From: Burkholderiales bacterium
Lineage (GTDB): Bacteria; Pseudomonadota; Gammaproteobacteria; Burkholderiales; Casimicrobiaceae
Direction: 5' to 3'
Length of the DNA: 64,000 bases
Assembly (NCBI GenBank): GCA_025354165.1
Contig: JANXNI010000016.1
Coordinates: 62,001 to 126,000, forward strand
Shown: piece by piece, positions 53,378-62,067 of the stretch
Layout: each line of letters begins with the position of its first letter
Position numbering within the stretch: the first letter of the stretch is position 1
Position numbers and translations under genes: made by a program
The notes under the pieces: generated by a model
Database searches by the model: none
What the model saw: only the letters and a program-made list of their open reading frames with translations
What the model was told of the DNA's origin: nothing

Positions 53378-54922
53378 ATGAACAACAACAATTTATTTGC
53401 AGCCATTCGAGCGGCGTTTCCAGCCGAACTGAGCGCGGTGGCCATCGAGTCGGCAGACAGCACGACCGGCAGGACGACGAAACGCTACACGTGGCAAGAC
53501 ATTGACGAGCACACCGCGCGGATCGCCAACTTGCTCACGTCGATGGCATTGCCAGAGGGCAGCCGTGTCGCCGTGCAAACCGAGAAGAGCGTTGAAGCGC
53601 TGATGCTCTACCTTGGCGTGTTGCGTGCGGGCTACGTTTACCTACCGCTCAACACGGCCTACCAGGCGGGTGAAATTGAATATTTCATCGGCAATGCGGA
53701 ACCGGCCGTGGTGGTGTGTTCGCCGAAGTCACTGGCGTGGGTTCAGCCCATTGCCGATGCGGCAAAAGTTACACGCGTGTTTACGCTTGATGAGTCAGGC
53801 GGCGGCACGTTGATTGACGAAGCGACGAAACAATCTGCGACGCAAACCATAGCCGTCACAGGCGCTGACGATCTCGCAGCGATCCTCTACACAAGCGGCA
53901 CGACCGGACGCAGCAAGGGGGCGATGCTCACGCACAATAACCTGCTGTCCAATGCGTTGACGCTGAAAGACTATTGGGGCTGGTCAAGCAATGATGTGCT
54001 GATTCACGCGCTACCTATTTTTCACGTGCATGGCCTGTTCGTCGCATCACACTGCGCGCTGCTATCGGGCGCGCGGATGATTTGGTTTTCGAAGTTCGAT
54101 CCAAATTCGGTGTTGGCGCGCCTGCCTGAAGCCACCGTGTTCATGGGCGTTCCGACGCTCTATGTTCGCCTGTTAGCCGACGCTCGTTTGAGTAAAGAAT
54201 CCTGCAAAAACGTACGGCTTTTCGTCGCCGGTTCAGCGCCCCTGCTCATCGAAACATTCAATGAATGGCAAGAGCGAACCGGGCATACCATTCTCGAGCG
54301 CTACGGCATGAGCGAGACCGCGATGCTGACCTCGAATCCGTACGCGCCCGATCAAGGCGAGCGTCGTGGTGGCACCGTAGGATTTCCGCTGCCGGGCGTC
54401 AATGTTCGTGTTGCGGACGAAAAAGGCGGAATCTGCCCTGTCAATGAAATCGGTGGCATCGAAGTCAAAGGACCCAATGTGTTCGCGGGGTATTGGCGCA
54501 TGCCGGAAAAAAACAAGGAAGAATTTACCGTCGACGGCTGGTTCAAAACAGGCGATGTCGGCAAGATTGATGAGCACGGATACGTGGTGATTGTTGGCCG
54601 CAGCAAGGACCTGATCATCAGCGGTGGCTACAACGTTTATCCCGCTGAGATTGAGGGTTACATCAACGACATGCCGGGTGTTGCAGAGTCGGCCGTGATC
54701 GGTGTGCCGCATCCGGATTTTGGCGAAGCGGGTGTCGCCGTGGTCGTAGCGAAAGCCGGTGTCTCGCTTGACGCAAACCTGATTCTCTCGACGCTCAAAA
54801 ACAGCATCGCAAACTTCAAAGTGCCGAAACGCGTGTTCGTCGTCGCAGGTCTCCCGCGCAATGCAATGGGTAAAGTGCAGAAGAATTTGTTGCGTCAGGA
54901 GCACGCTGCATTGTTTTCCTGA
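53378..54922 (+). CDS. matB: Malonyl-CoA synthetase
   Basis: This 514-residue acyl-adenylate-forming enzyme makes malonyl-CoA from malonate, ATP and CoA. It contains the P-loop AILYTSGTTGRSKGAMLTHNNL, HALPIFHVHGLFV, FMGVPTLYVRLL, the A5 ERYGMSETAML, GWFKTGDVGKIDEHGYVVIVGRSKDLIISGGYNVYPAEIE and the catalytic lysine near AMGKVQKNLLR. With matA it would turn malonate into acetyl-CoA. A TRAP transporter gene set faces it downstream. Confidence 0.94.
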   Translation: MNNNNLFAAIRAAFPAELSAVAIESADSTTGRTTKRYTWQDIDEHTARIANLLTSMALPEGSRVAVQTEKSVEALMLYLGVLRAGYVYLPLNTAYQAGEIEYFIGNAEPAVVVCSPKSLAWVQPIADAAKVTRVFTLDESGGGTLIDEATKQSATQTIAVTGADDLAAILYTSGTTGRSKGAMLTHNNLLSNALTLKDYWGWSSNDVLIHALPIFHVHGLFVASHCALLSGARMIWFSKFDPNSVLARLPEATVFMGVPTLYVRLLADARLSKESCKNVRLFVAGSAPLLIETFNEWQERTGHTILERYGMSETAMLTSNPYAPDQGERRGGTVGFPLPGVNVRVADEKGGICPVNEIGGIEVKGPNVFAGYWRMPEKNKEEFTVDGWFKTGDVGKIDEHGYVVIVGRSKDLIISGGYNVYPAEIEGYINDMPGVAESAVIGVPHPDFGEAGVAVVVAKAGVSLDANLILSTLKNSIANFKVPKRVFVVAGLPRNAMGKVQKNLLRQEHAALFS

Positions 54923-55043
54923 GAACAACTCGCTGTAACAACCCTGGCAACGCCGACATCCCGCAACCAACGGGTCGAATTTAGTCCGAGGACTCGATCA
55001 CAGATTTGAGCGGCTCAACAACCTGACGGCTTGCCAGGCGGGT

Positions 55044-56405
55044 TCAAGTTTTTGTAGTCACTGCGCCCATGACAGCATCCGGCAAAGCCGTGGCAATGCC
55101 GGGAAACAGGCAGATCAGGAGCACCGCCAAAATCATCAGCGCTACGAAAGGCAATACGCCCCAGATGATGTCGTTGAGTGCAATATCGGGCGCGATGTTT
55201 TTGATCACAAAGATGTTCAAACCCACCGGCGGGTGAATCAATCCGGTTTCCATCACGATGGTCATCAAAATGCCAAACCAGATCAAATCAAAGCCCGCCG
55301 CTTTGAGAGGCGGCAAAATTATCGGTGCCGTCATCAAAATGATGCTGACCGGCGGCAAGAAGAAGCCCAGCACAATCACCATGATGAGCACGGTGGCCAA
55401 CAGTACCCAACGTGACAGGTGCATGCCCACGATCCATTCGGCGGTGGACTGGCTGATGTGCAGGTAGCTCATCACATAGGAAAACAACAACGACATGCCG
55501 ATGATGAGCATCAGCATGGTGGACTCTTTCAAAGTCGAGGTGAGGATGGGCGCAAGATCTCTTGGCCGCCACACCCCGTAGATCACCGCGATCAAGCCAA
55601 GGGCCAGCAACGCGCCCAGCCCGGCGGTCTCTGACGGCGTTGCAAAACCGCCATACAGGGCGACCATCACGCCAATCAATAGCAGCACAAACGGCACCAC
55701 GCGCGGCAGCATTTCAAACTTTTCGCGGGTCGTAAATGTCTCCTCGGACAGCAGGGCCGAGGCTGTGCCAGTGCGCTTGAAGTCGGCTTCGGCGATTCGA
55801 TACTCTTTGCGGTACCTGAACGCGGCGTAGACCGCAAACAGGGCCACCAGCAAAACGCCCGGAAAGATGCCGGCCAGAAACAGCCGTCCAAGCGACTGCT
55901 CGGCAGCCACTGCATACAGGATCATCGTGATCGAAGGTGGCAGCAAGATGCCCAGCGTGCCGCCTGCGGCAATGATCCCGGCAGCGAAGCCTGGCGAGTA
56001 GCCGCGCTTGCGCATCTCGGGAATGCCTGCGCTGCCAATGGCTGAACAGGTCGCCGGGCTGGAACCAGCCATCGCGGCAAACAGGGCGCAGGCAAACACA
56101 TTGGCAATGCCAAGGCCGCCCGGAATACGACCCATCCAGACATGCATGGCGGCGTAGAGGTCTTGCCCGGCTCGCGACTTTCCAATCGCCGCACCTTTCA
56201 AAATGAACAGGGGAATCGACAGCAGCGTGATGCTCGCCATTTCTTCATAGACGTTTTGCGTAATGGTGTCGAGTGCTGACGCCGGCATGAACAGGTACAT
56301 GAAGAGCACCGCTACGCTTCCCAGCGCATAAGAAATCGGCGCGCCAGAAAACATGAACAGCAGCGTAACAACGCCAAACAGCGAGCCGATTGCGAGCAGG
56401 CTCAT
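55044..56405 (-). CDS. TRAP transporter large permease (DctM)
   Basis: This 453-residue membrane protein, with about 11-13 helices, has the TRAP large-subunit pattern: GAPISYALGSVAVLFMYLF, LLSIPLFILKGAAIGKSRAG, GSSPATCSAIGSAGIPEMRKRGYSPGFAAGIIAAGGTLGILLPPSI, GLIHPPVGLNIFVIKN. It overlaps dctQ by four bases and is convergent with matB, 121 bp from its stop. The position next to matA-matB suggests malonate or a related dicarboxylate as substrate, by analogy with MatPQM systems. Confidence 0.93.
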   Translation of the reverse strand: MSLLAIGSLFGVVTLLFMFSGAPISYALGSVAVLFMYLFMPASALDTITQNVYEEMASITLLSIPLFILKGAAIGKSRAGQDLYAAMHVWMGRIPGGLGIANVFACALFAAMAGSSPATCSAIGSAGIPEMRKRGYSPGFAAGIIAAGGTLGILLPPSITMILYAVAAEQSLGRLFLAGIFPGVLLVALFAVYAAFRYRKEYRIAEADFKRTGTASALLSEETFTTREKFEMLPRVVPFVLLLIGVMVALYGGFATPSETAGLGALLALGLIAVIYGVWRPRDLAPILTSTLKESTMLMLIIGMSLLFSYVMSYLHISQSTAEWIVGMHLSRWVLLATVLIMVIVLGFFLPPVSIILMTAPIILPPLKAAGFDLIWFGILMTIVMETGLIHPPVGLNIFVIKNIAPDIALNDIIWGVLPFVALMILAVLLICLFPGIATALPDAVMGAVTTKT

Positions 56406-56974
56406 AAGGAAACTTTTTTGTTGAATTGGATCAGTGCGTTAATGCGCGCGCTGAGTTGAACCAGTATCTGCAGGGCGAGGAGCGTCATCCCTGCCGCCAT
56501 CAAACCATACGGAATACTCAACGGTGGCGCCCACGACGATGAGGTCGTCTGGTGATCTACCCACGCCTCGTGAAATAGCGTCCACGACTTCCAGGAAAAA
56601 AAGCTGCAAAACAAAAATCCAAGCAGATCGACGAGCATTACACGTATCCGCTCCATCACCGCTGGCATGAGTCCGGCGACCGCTTCAATGCCCACATGGC
56701 CGCGCAGCGACTGCACAAAAGCGCCGCTCAAAAACGTGGCACCCACCAGGCAGAAGACGGCCGCCTCGTCTTGCCAGTCGGTCGACGCCTTCAGGAAATA
56801 GCGCGAGACTACGCTTGAGGTCAGGACGAGCGAGGCAACCAGCAAGGCAAGCATGCCAAGTACCACCATCGCCCGATTGATCCACTGCAGGGCGCGGGCT
56901 AGCGGCATGAGTAGGGCAGGGGTCTCGGGGTCAATGACCAACCCCGATGGGGCATTCTCGGGGGCGTGGCTCAC
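56402..56974 (-). CDS. TRAP transporter small permease (DctQ)
   Basis: This is a small membrane subunit of about 190 residues with four helices (ALQWINRAMVVLGMLALLVASLVLTSSVVSRYFL, DWQDEAAVFCLVGATFLSGAFVQSLRGHVGIE). A GTG start at 56974 overlaps the dctP stop in GTGA. A GTG at 57010 in the same frame is the alternative and would overlap dctP by 40 bases. It is coupled to dctM through a four-base overlap. Confidence 0.88.
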   Translation of the reverse strand: MSHAPENAPSGLVIDPETPALLMPLARALQWINRAMVVLGMLALLVASLVLTSSVVSRYFLKASTDWQDEAAVFCLVGATFLSGAFVQSLRGHVGIEAVAGLMPAVMERIRVMLVDLLGFLFCSFFSWKSWTLFHEAWVDHQTTSSSWAPPLSIPYGLMAAGMTLLALQILVQLSARINALIQFNKKVSL

Positions 56975-57999
56975 AGTAGCTTTTGAGCGGCCTTGAGGAG
57001 CGTCGCGCACGACTCGCTCTTGTCGGCAAAATCCTTCCAGGCCGTTTCACGTGCAATGACTTGCCACTTTTGCAACACAGCCTGGTCCATATCGTAGATT
57101 TTGGCGCCTGCTTTGGCATAAATATCGGCAACCGCCTTGTCGTCTGCTCGGGCCGAGTCGCGGGCAAAAATTTCCAGTTCGGCACCCACCGCCATAACAA
57201 CGTCCTGCTGCGCTTTGGGCAATTTTTGAAAAACCTCTTTCGAAATCATCAAGGGCTCCAACATAAACCAGAAGGTCTTGTTACGTCCGGTGGTCAGGTG
57301 CTTGGCGACTTCTTCGAGCTTAAAGGAAATAAAGCTGGTGCTCGACGTCATGGCGGCATCCATCGCACCGGTTTGCATGGCCGCGTAAATTTCGTTGGAC
57401 GGCAGCGTGATAACCGAGGCCCCCGCCTGCTTGAGCATCATGTCCATCTCGCGGCTTCCGCCCCGCACCTTCATGCCCTTGGCATCGTCGGGCACCACCA
57501 GTGCCTTGGTGCGGCTCGCGGTTCCTCCAGCCTGCCAGACCCAACTGACCACCATCACACCCTTGTCGTCAAGCAGCTTGGACAGGAGCTTGCCAACCTC
57601 GGCATTTTTCCAGGCCGCCCCCTGCTCGTAGCTGGGCACCAACGCGGGCATCAAGCCGATATTGGTTTCAGCCACTTCACCGCCAGCATAGGACAAGGGA
57701 AACAGCGTCATGTCGAGCGCGCCTTTGCGCAGGGCTGAAAACTGGGCATTAGTCTTCATCAGCGATGAGCCGGGATAGACGGAGGACTTCAGCGCGCCAC
57801 CGGTACGCTTTTCAACCTCGACAGCGAACTTGCGGCACAGGCGATCACGAAAGTCGCCCTCGGTCAGTGTACCGCCCGGAAATTGGTGGGAGATCTTCAT
57901 GCCGCCCGCCGCTTGCGCGTACGTGGGCCGGAGCAACGCCGTCAAGGCGCTGGCCGCGCCAGCTTGTATGAGGGTGCGTCGGGTCAGGGTCAGGGTCAT
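56971..57999 (-). CDS. TRAP transporter substrate-binding protein (DctP)
   Basis: This 342-residue periplasmic protein has a twin-arginine-like leader (MTLTLTRRTLIQAGAASALTALLRPTYAQA) and good AAAGGAGATAACC upstream. The fold is DctP: FPGGTLTEGDFRDRLCRKFAVEVEKRTGGALKSSVYPGSSL, KGALDMTLFPLSY, AKGMKVRGGSREMDMMLKQAGASVITLPSNEIYAAMQTGAMDAAMTS, with the conserved ligand arginine in KVRGG. It is divergent from the second GntR gene. A malonate ligand is inferred from context. Confidence 0.93.
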   Translation of the reverse strand: MTLTLTRRTLIQAGAASALTALLRPTYAQAAGGMKISHQFPGGTLTEGDFRDRLCRKFAVEVEKRTGGALKSSVYPGSSLMKTNAQFSALRKGALDMTLFPLSYAGGEVAETNIGLMPALVPSYEQGAAWKNAEVGKLLSKLLDDKGVMVVSWVWQAGGTASRTKALVVPDDAKGMKVRGGSREMDMMLKQAGASVITLPSNEIYAAMQTGAMDAAMTSSTSFISFKLEEVAKHLTTGRNKTFWFMLEPLMISKEVFQKLPKAQQDVVMAVGAELEIFARDSARADDKAVADIYAKAGAKIYDMDQAVLQKWQVIARETAWKDFADKSESCATLLKAAQKLL

Positions 58000-58157
58000 G
58001 GTTATCTCCTTTGGGTGGGCGTTCGGGCTAAACAGGCATAGCTCGTCTAATTTATAGTGTCAAATCGTATATTTCATAAGCAAAATTGCATTAAGGATTA
58101 CCCTTTACCTATGTTTTGACTGTGCTTTCGCAGTGATTTCGACCTAAACTGGTACGC

Positions 58158-58859
58158 ATGAATCTTTTATCCGAAACTCTGCGCGAGGCTATTGAAGAGG
58201 AAGTGACCACCGGCAAACTCTCGCCCGGCACCCATCTGGACGAAATTGAGTTGGCCAAACGCTTTGGCGTGTCGCGAACCCCCATTCGCGAAGCCTTGAG
58301 CCTGCTGGCGGGCGAAGGACTCGTAGAAATGCGACCTCGCCGTGGCGCTGTGGTCGCGCAAATCACCCCCGGGCGGCTCATCGAAATGTTTGAAGTGATG
58401 GCTGAATTGGAGGCCATGTGTGTGCGGCTTGCGGCACGACGCATCTCGCAGACCGAGCTCCAGGCGCTGGAAAGCGCCCATGACAGCTGCCGTGCAGCCG
58501 CAGCCGGTCGTGACCCTAACGCCTATTTCTATGCTAACGAGCACTTTCACCAGGCCATCTATGCGGCAGGCCACAACAGCTATCTGAGCGACCAGGCGCA
58601 CGCGCTACAGCGCAGACTGCGGCCTTATCGCCGCCTGCAACTACGGGTGCGCAACCGCATGCAGCACTCGCTTGACGAACATCAAGTCATTTTCGAAGCG
58701 CTGCGCGACGGCGACGCTGAGCTGGCGGTACGCGCCATTCGGGCCCATGTAGTAGTGCAAGGCGAGCGCTTTGCCGATTTGCTCGCCGGGCTGGCGGATC
58801 TGGACGCCAAAACAGCGGCAGCCGACGCGCGCACGTCACGCAATCTGGTCGCGGTGTGA
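58158..58859 (+). CDS. GntR-family (FCD type) regulator, TRAP-linked
   Basis: The 233-residue protein has the winged helix LSETLREAIEEEVTTGKLSPGTHLDEIELAKRFGVSRTPIREALSLLAGEGLVEMRPRRGA and an FCD domain (NAYFYANEHFHQAIYAAGHNSYL, DEHQVIFEALRDGDAELAVRAIRAHV). It is divergent from dctP with 158 bp between starts, so it most likely controls the TRAP genes, apart from the MatR-like regulator of matA-matB. The effector is unknown. Confidence 0.92.
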   Translation: MNLLSETLREAIEEEVTTGKLSPGTHLDEIELAKRFGVSRTPIREALSLLAGEGLVEMRPRRGAVVAQITPGRLIEMFEVMAELEAMCVRLAARRISQTELQALESAHDSCRAAAAGRDPNAYFYANEHFHQAIYAAGHNSYLSDQAHALQRRLRPYRRLQLRVRNRMQHSLDEHQVIFEALRDGDAELAVRAIRAHVVVQGERFADLLAGLADLDAKTAAADARTSRNLVAV

Positions 58860-59076
58860 GCCGAGGCGGACAACGCACGGCCCTGGCCGTTGCTTTAAAG
58901 AACCTGCGCCCCGATAAATTCATGGGCCGGCGCGATTGTTCTTTAGAGTTTTGTAGATGCGACCAATGAGTTCATAGCGCGCGGGTCAATGGCCCCCCGC
59001 TGTTTTCGGTACGGGCCATCTGGGCACGACGTTGTGACGTTTGAAGCTGTCTCCCTCGTGCGGCGCGATCAGTACG

Positions 59077-59349
59077 TTAGGCGCTCTGCGGCACCATGGC
59101 AAACATGCGCCGCATCATCGCCTCCAGCGCCAGTCGCCGTTTCAGTGGACTTTCGTATTCCCACCAATAGGGCACCAGGATCGCCCCAGCGCCGCCCAGG
59201 CGGCGGCGCAGCTCGATGCCGCTGCGCCGGGTGCGCGTTTGCGTGCGCGCGTACCACGCCGACAGCAGGCGCTCGCGTGCTTTGAGCCATTGCTGGGTAC
59301 GGCGCAGTAACGAGACTGAACCAGTGGAAAGGCGATCACGCCGCCGCAT
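59077..59349 (-). CDS. Small Arg-rich hypothetical protein overlapping the bactofilin end
   Basis: A 90-residue frame starts at an ATG inside the last codons of the bactofilin gene (overlap 14 bases), typical of coupled translation. The sequence is basic (RRTQQWLKARERLL, YARTQTRTRRSGIELRRRLGG) with a hydrophobic patch LVPYWWEYESP and ends LEAMMRRMFAMVPQSA. No family recognised. It could be a chance frame; the overlap and same-strand position favour a real gene. A longer version to 59547 would run through the bactofilin. Confidence 0.4.
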   Translation of the reverse strand: MRRRDRLSTGSVSLLRRTQQWLKARERLLSAWYARTQTRTRRSGIELRRRLGGAGAILVPYWWEYESPLKRRLALEAMMRRMFAMVPQSA

Positions 59350-60004
59350 GATGATCGATGCCGTTCGGCACAGGTTTGCCCAGCACGGCTGCTGAACCCG
59401 CAATCCGCGCAGACGGGTAACCGGCAAACAGCGCGCTCTGTGCCTCGCCTTTACCGTCGATAGAGGCGATGTCGCCACTGACAACCCCGCCTTCAGACAC
59501 CAGCAACGAGCCATAGCGAACGACGCCGGACACCCATCCCGACGCATGCACGATGAGTTTTTTTCGGGCGGTCAGATTGCCGGAAAACTTGCCGTGAATC
59601 TCGGCGACATCGATGGTCACAGTGCCTTCGTACGAACCCGTCTTGAGAATTTCCAGCGTCTTGCTGTCCATAGATGCCTCAACATGGCCCTCGACCACCA
59701 GAGTGTCGCAATCATTGATTTCTGCTCCTTTGAGTTTGATGTTAGGGCCGACGGTGAGTCGGGGCGCACCGGCGACGTGTGGCTCGGTCGATTCAACGTG
59801 TTGACCGCCGGCAGCGGGGGCTTTTGTTTCGCCGACGGCAGGCGTGCGCGTCGCCGTACTCAGCGGCGGCGTTACCGCGACCGCAGATAGCGGCGCGGCG
59901 TCCGCTTGCGGCGCATAGCGCGGGGTGTCAGGCGTCGCGCGACTGTTGATGACGGGGGCAGTAACGGGTTCGTCACGGCGACCTAGAAATGAATTTTTTA
60001 ACAT
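59336..60004 (-). CDS. Bactofilin
   Basis: This 222-residue protein starts at 60004, where GGGAGATATCG precedes the ATG. The first about 90 residues are a flexible Pro/Ala-rich leader; the core (about 90-190) is the bactofilin beta-helix: LTVGPNIKLKGAEINDCDTLVVEGHVEASMDSKTLEILKTGSYEGTVTIDVAEIHGKFSGNLTARKKLIVHASGWVSG. Bactofilins polymerise into cytoskeletal filaments tied to cell shape and wall synthesis. No peptidase partner is next to it. Confidence 0.93.
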   Translation of the reverse strand: MLKNSFLGRRDEPVTAPVINSRATPDTPRYAPQADAAPLSAVAVTPPLSTATRTPAVGETKAPAAGGQHVESTEPHVAGAPRLTVGPNIKLKGAEINDCDTLVVEGHVEASMDSKTLEILKTGSYEGTVTIDVAEIHGKFSGNLTARKKLIVHASGWVSGVVRYGSLLVSEGGVVSGDIASIDGKGEAQSALFAGYPSARIAGSAAVLGKPVPNGIDHHAAA

Positions 60005-60532
60005 CGATATCTCCCTAAAGCGATGAGTGTCAGCACGGCGGATGCCCTGCTGAAATAAATGCACCAAACCTCGCTCCCCCGAGTGGCCGACTTTGCAACT
60101 ACCCTTGCAAACGTCCGAGCCCAGCACATTGAGCAAGTATGACGTCAGCATGGGTCGTGAGTTCTACTTTGCCATGACATTTCTTTCGTCCGCTGTCTCC
60201 ACAGAACGACCAGATTACGCTCTGAATTGTCAAACCATTGATTTGTTTGGATTTTTGTTGTCGCGAGAGGCAGACAGAAACGGATAATTTTTTCATCAGC
60301 TTTTTTATGCAATGACGTTTTTACGGGGGATTATTCGCATTTTCATAGAAAGTCGACTAATACTCATATTTCGATGTAGCCCAATATCACACGTCATTTC
60401 AACAAAAAGCTGAACCCTCAGCCGTGGCTCGTGCGATTCGTCGCGCCTGAACGCGTATCGTCGCCCGCCGCTCAACAATCAGGCGGAACCGCCGTAGCAT
60501 CAAGCGTCATTGCAATCGATATCTGGCACGCT
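60005..60532. other. Intergenic region with a 116-bp element
   Basis: Between the divergent bactofilin and serine-hydrolase genes there are 528 bp. They hold copy 7 of the 116-bp element; the rest shows no recognised gene. The plus-strand frame opening at 60431 is the unsupported upstream extension of the hydrolase, and small frames near 60100-60290 lack coding character. Confidence 0.5.
60297..60412. repeat. 116-bp palindromic intergenic element, copy 7
   Basis: It starts CAGCTTTTTTATGCAATGACG and ends CGTCATTTCAACAAAAAGCTG, a 21-bp terminal repeat. The inner parts are GGGGGATTA and GTAGCCC, with AAAGTCGACTAATA at the centre. It lies between the divergent bactofilin and serine-hydrolase starts. 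Confidence 0.83.
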
Positions 60533-61978
60533 ATGAATCACCCCGCCCTCTTCCGTAGCTGCGCCGCAGTGTTGCTGTGCGCCCTCGCAAGCGCCGTCGC
60601 GCAGGCGCAACCCAGCGACGCCCAGATCAAGGAAATCCTGACGCAGCGCATTGACGTCGACAAGCAGGCGGTCGGCCTTGCCGCTGTCATCGTCAACGGC
60701 GAACAGGTGCGCATCGTGACGCACGGTTTTCAGGGTCTGGACAAGGCAGCTCCGATCACAGCGGACACATTGTTCGAAGTGGGTTCCATCACCAAAACCT
60801 TCACCGCGCTGCTGCTCGCCGACATGGTGGTCAATGGCGAACTGAAGCTCGACGATCCCGTGGAAAAATGGTTACCGCAAGGGCTGAGCGTGGGCGTGAA
60901 TGGGTTGAAATTACGCGACTACACGGGCGCTCCGATTCGCCTGGTTGATCTCGCCACCCATCGCTCCGGCTTGCCGCGGTTACCGGACAACATGCCGAAC
61001 GGCACGCGCGCCGATCCCTATGTTGATTACCGCGAGCAGCAACTGCTGGTTTATCTCAAATCACGCGAAACCCTCGTCGAAACCGACGCCGGCAAAACAA
61101 CAAAAAAACGCGACGAGGCCTACGCGTATTCGAATCTTGGCTTCGGCCTGCTCGGCTACGTGTTAGCCCGCGCCGCAAACATGCCTTACGACGAATTGCT
61201 GCAAAAGCGCGTGCTCACGCCACTCGGTTTGACCTCAACCTACCTTGACACGCCGCGCAGTGAACTCGCTCGGTTCAGCGACGGGCACTACCTTGAAAAA
61301 GGCACCACGCTCAAGCAGGCAAAGCACTGGCGCTTCGACGTCATCGCGCCTGCCGGTGCACTGCGGATGAGCGCGAAAGACATGGGCCGCTATGCCCAAG
61401 CCGCGAGCGGTGCAATTGACACGCCACTGAAAGCCGCGTTCACGCTGGCACAAAAGCGCTACCGCGAAGGCATGGGGCCGATCAATCCGCAGGGCCTCGC
61501 ATGGATTCTGGCAACGATCAATGACCGCGCAATCGTCACTCACGACGGCGCAACAGGTGGCTTCTCATCGACGCTGTGGGTCGAACCGGAGCGCAAGTCC
61601 GCTGTTGCTGTGCTGTCGAATACCGCGAGCCGCATCACTGACGTGGGCCTGCATTTGATGGAGCCGTCCATCCCGCTCGCGAACCTTGCGTCGATGCGGG
61701 CAGAAGCCGTTGCTGTCGACGCCAAATCGCTGGAACAGTTTGTCGGCACGTACGCGCTCAACCCGAATTTCAGCGTGACAGTACGCACCCGCGACGGCAA
61801 GCTATTTGCACAGGCAACTGGGCAAGGCGAGTTCGAATTGTTCGCGAAATCAGTCTCTGTTTTCTTCGCACGCGTCACACCGCTGGAGATCGCGTTTGAA
61901 GAGATCAAGGACGGCAAGGCGGGGCGGTTTCTGATTACGCAGGCAGGTCGCACACGACCGGCGCAGCGGGTGGAATAA
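60533..61978 (+). CDS. Secreted serine hydrolase, class C beta-lactamase fold
   Basis: The start was set at 60533 (MNHPALFRSCAAVLLCALASAVAQAQ), a clear signal peptide, giving 481 residues. The catalytic Ser-Lys is in EVGSITKTFTALLLADM; the Tyr-Ser-Asn motif is AYSNLGFGLLGYVLARAANMPYDELLQKRVLTPLGLTST; the third motif reads HDGATGG rather than KTG. A C-terminal domain of about 90 residues (LEQFVGTYALNPNFSVTVRTRDGKLFAQATGQGEF) looks like DUF3471. It is probably a periplasmic esterase or peptidase; beta-lactamase activity is not implied. Confidence 0.9.
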   Translation: MNHPALFRSCAAVLLCALASAVAQAQPSDAQIKEILTQRIDVDKQAVGLAAVIVNGEQVRIVTHGFQGLDKAAPITADTLFEVGSITKTFTALLLADMVVNGELKLDDPVEKWLPQGLSVGVNGLKLRDYTGAPIRLVDLATHRSGLPRLPDNMPNGTRADPYVDYREQQLLVYLKSRETLVETDAGKTTKKRDEAYAYSNLGFGLLGYVLARAANMPYDELLQKRVLTPLGLTSTYLDTPRSELARFSDGHYLEKGTTLKQAKHWRFDVIAPAGALRMSAKDMGRYAQAASGAIDTPLKAAFTLAQKRYREGMGPINPQGLAWILATINDRAIVTHDGATGGFSSTLWVEPERKSAVAVLSNTASRITDVGLHLMEPSIPLANLASMRAEAVAVDAKSLEQFVGTYALNPNFSVTVRTRDGKLFAQATGQGEFELFAKSVSVFFARVTPLEIAFEEIKDGKAGRFLITQAGRTRPAQRVE

Positions 61979-62012
61979 CGCTTCCAGTTTGGAATGCCGA
62001 ATTGACCGCACC

Positions 62013-62050
62013 CTTCGCAGCGCAGTCATTCTCGCGAAAGCGGGAACGAC
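62013..62050. repeat. TCTGGATCC-type hairpin repeat, degenerate copy
   Basis: GCAGTCATTCTCGCGAAAGCGGGAACGAC resembles the inverted hairpin copies around the GIY-YIG gene at 45 kb, without the flanking CCAG. It lies between the serine hydrolase and the ParA gene, which converge. Confidence 0.5.
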
Positions 62051-62067
62051 ACACTTTGCACCAACGC

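Noticed and set aside
5186-60412. 116-bp elements considered as rho-independent terminators
   Set aside because: Three of seven lie between divergent starts, the length is fixed near 116 bp, and there is no consistent U-run after a short stem.
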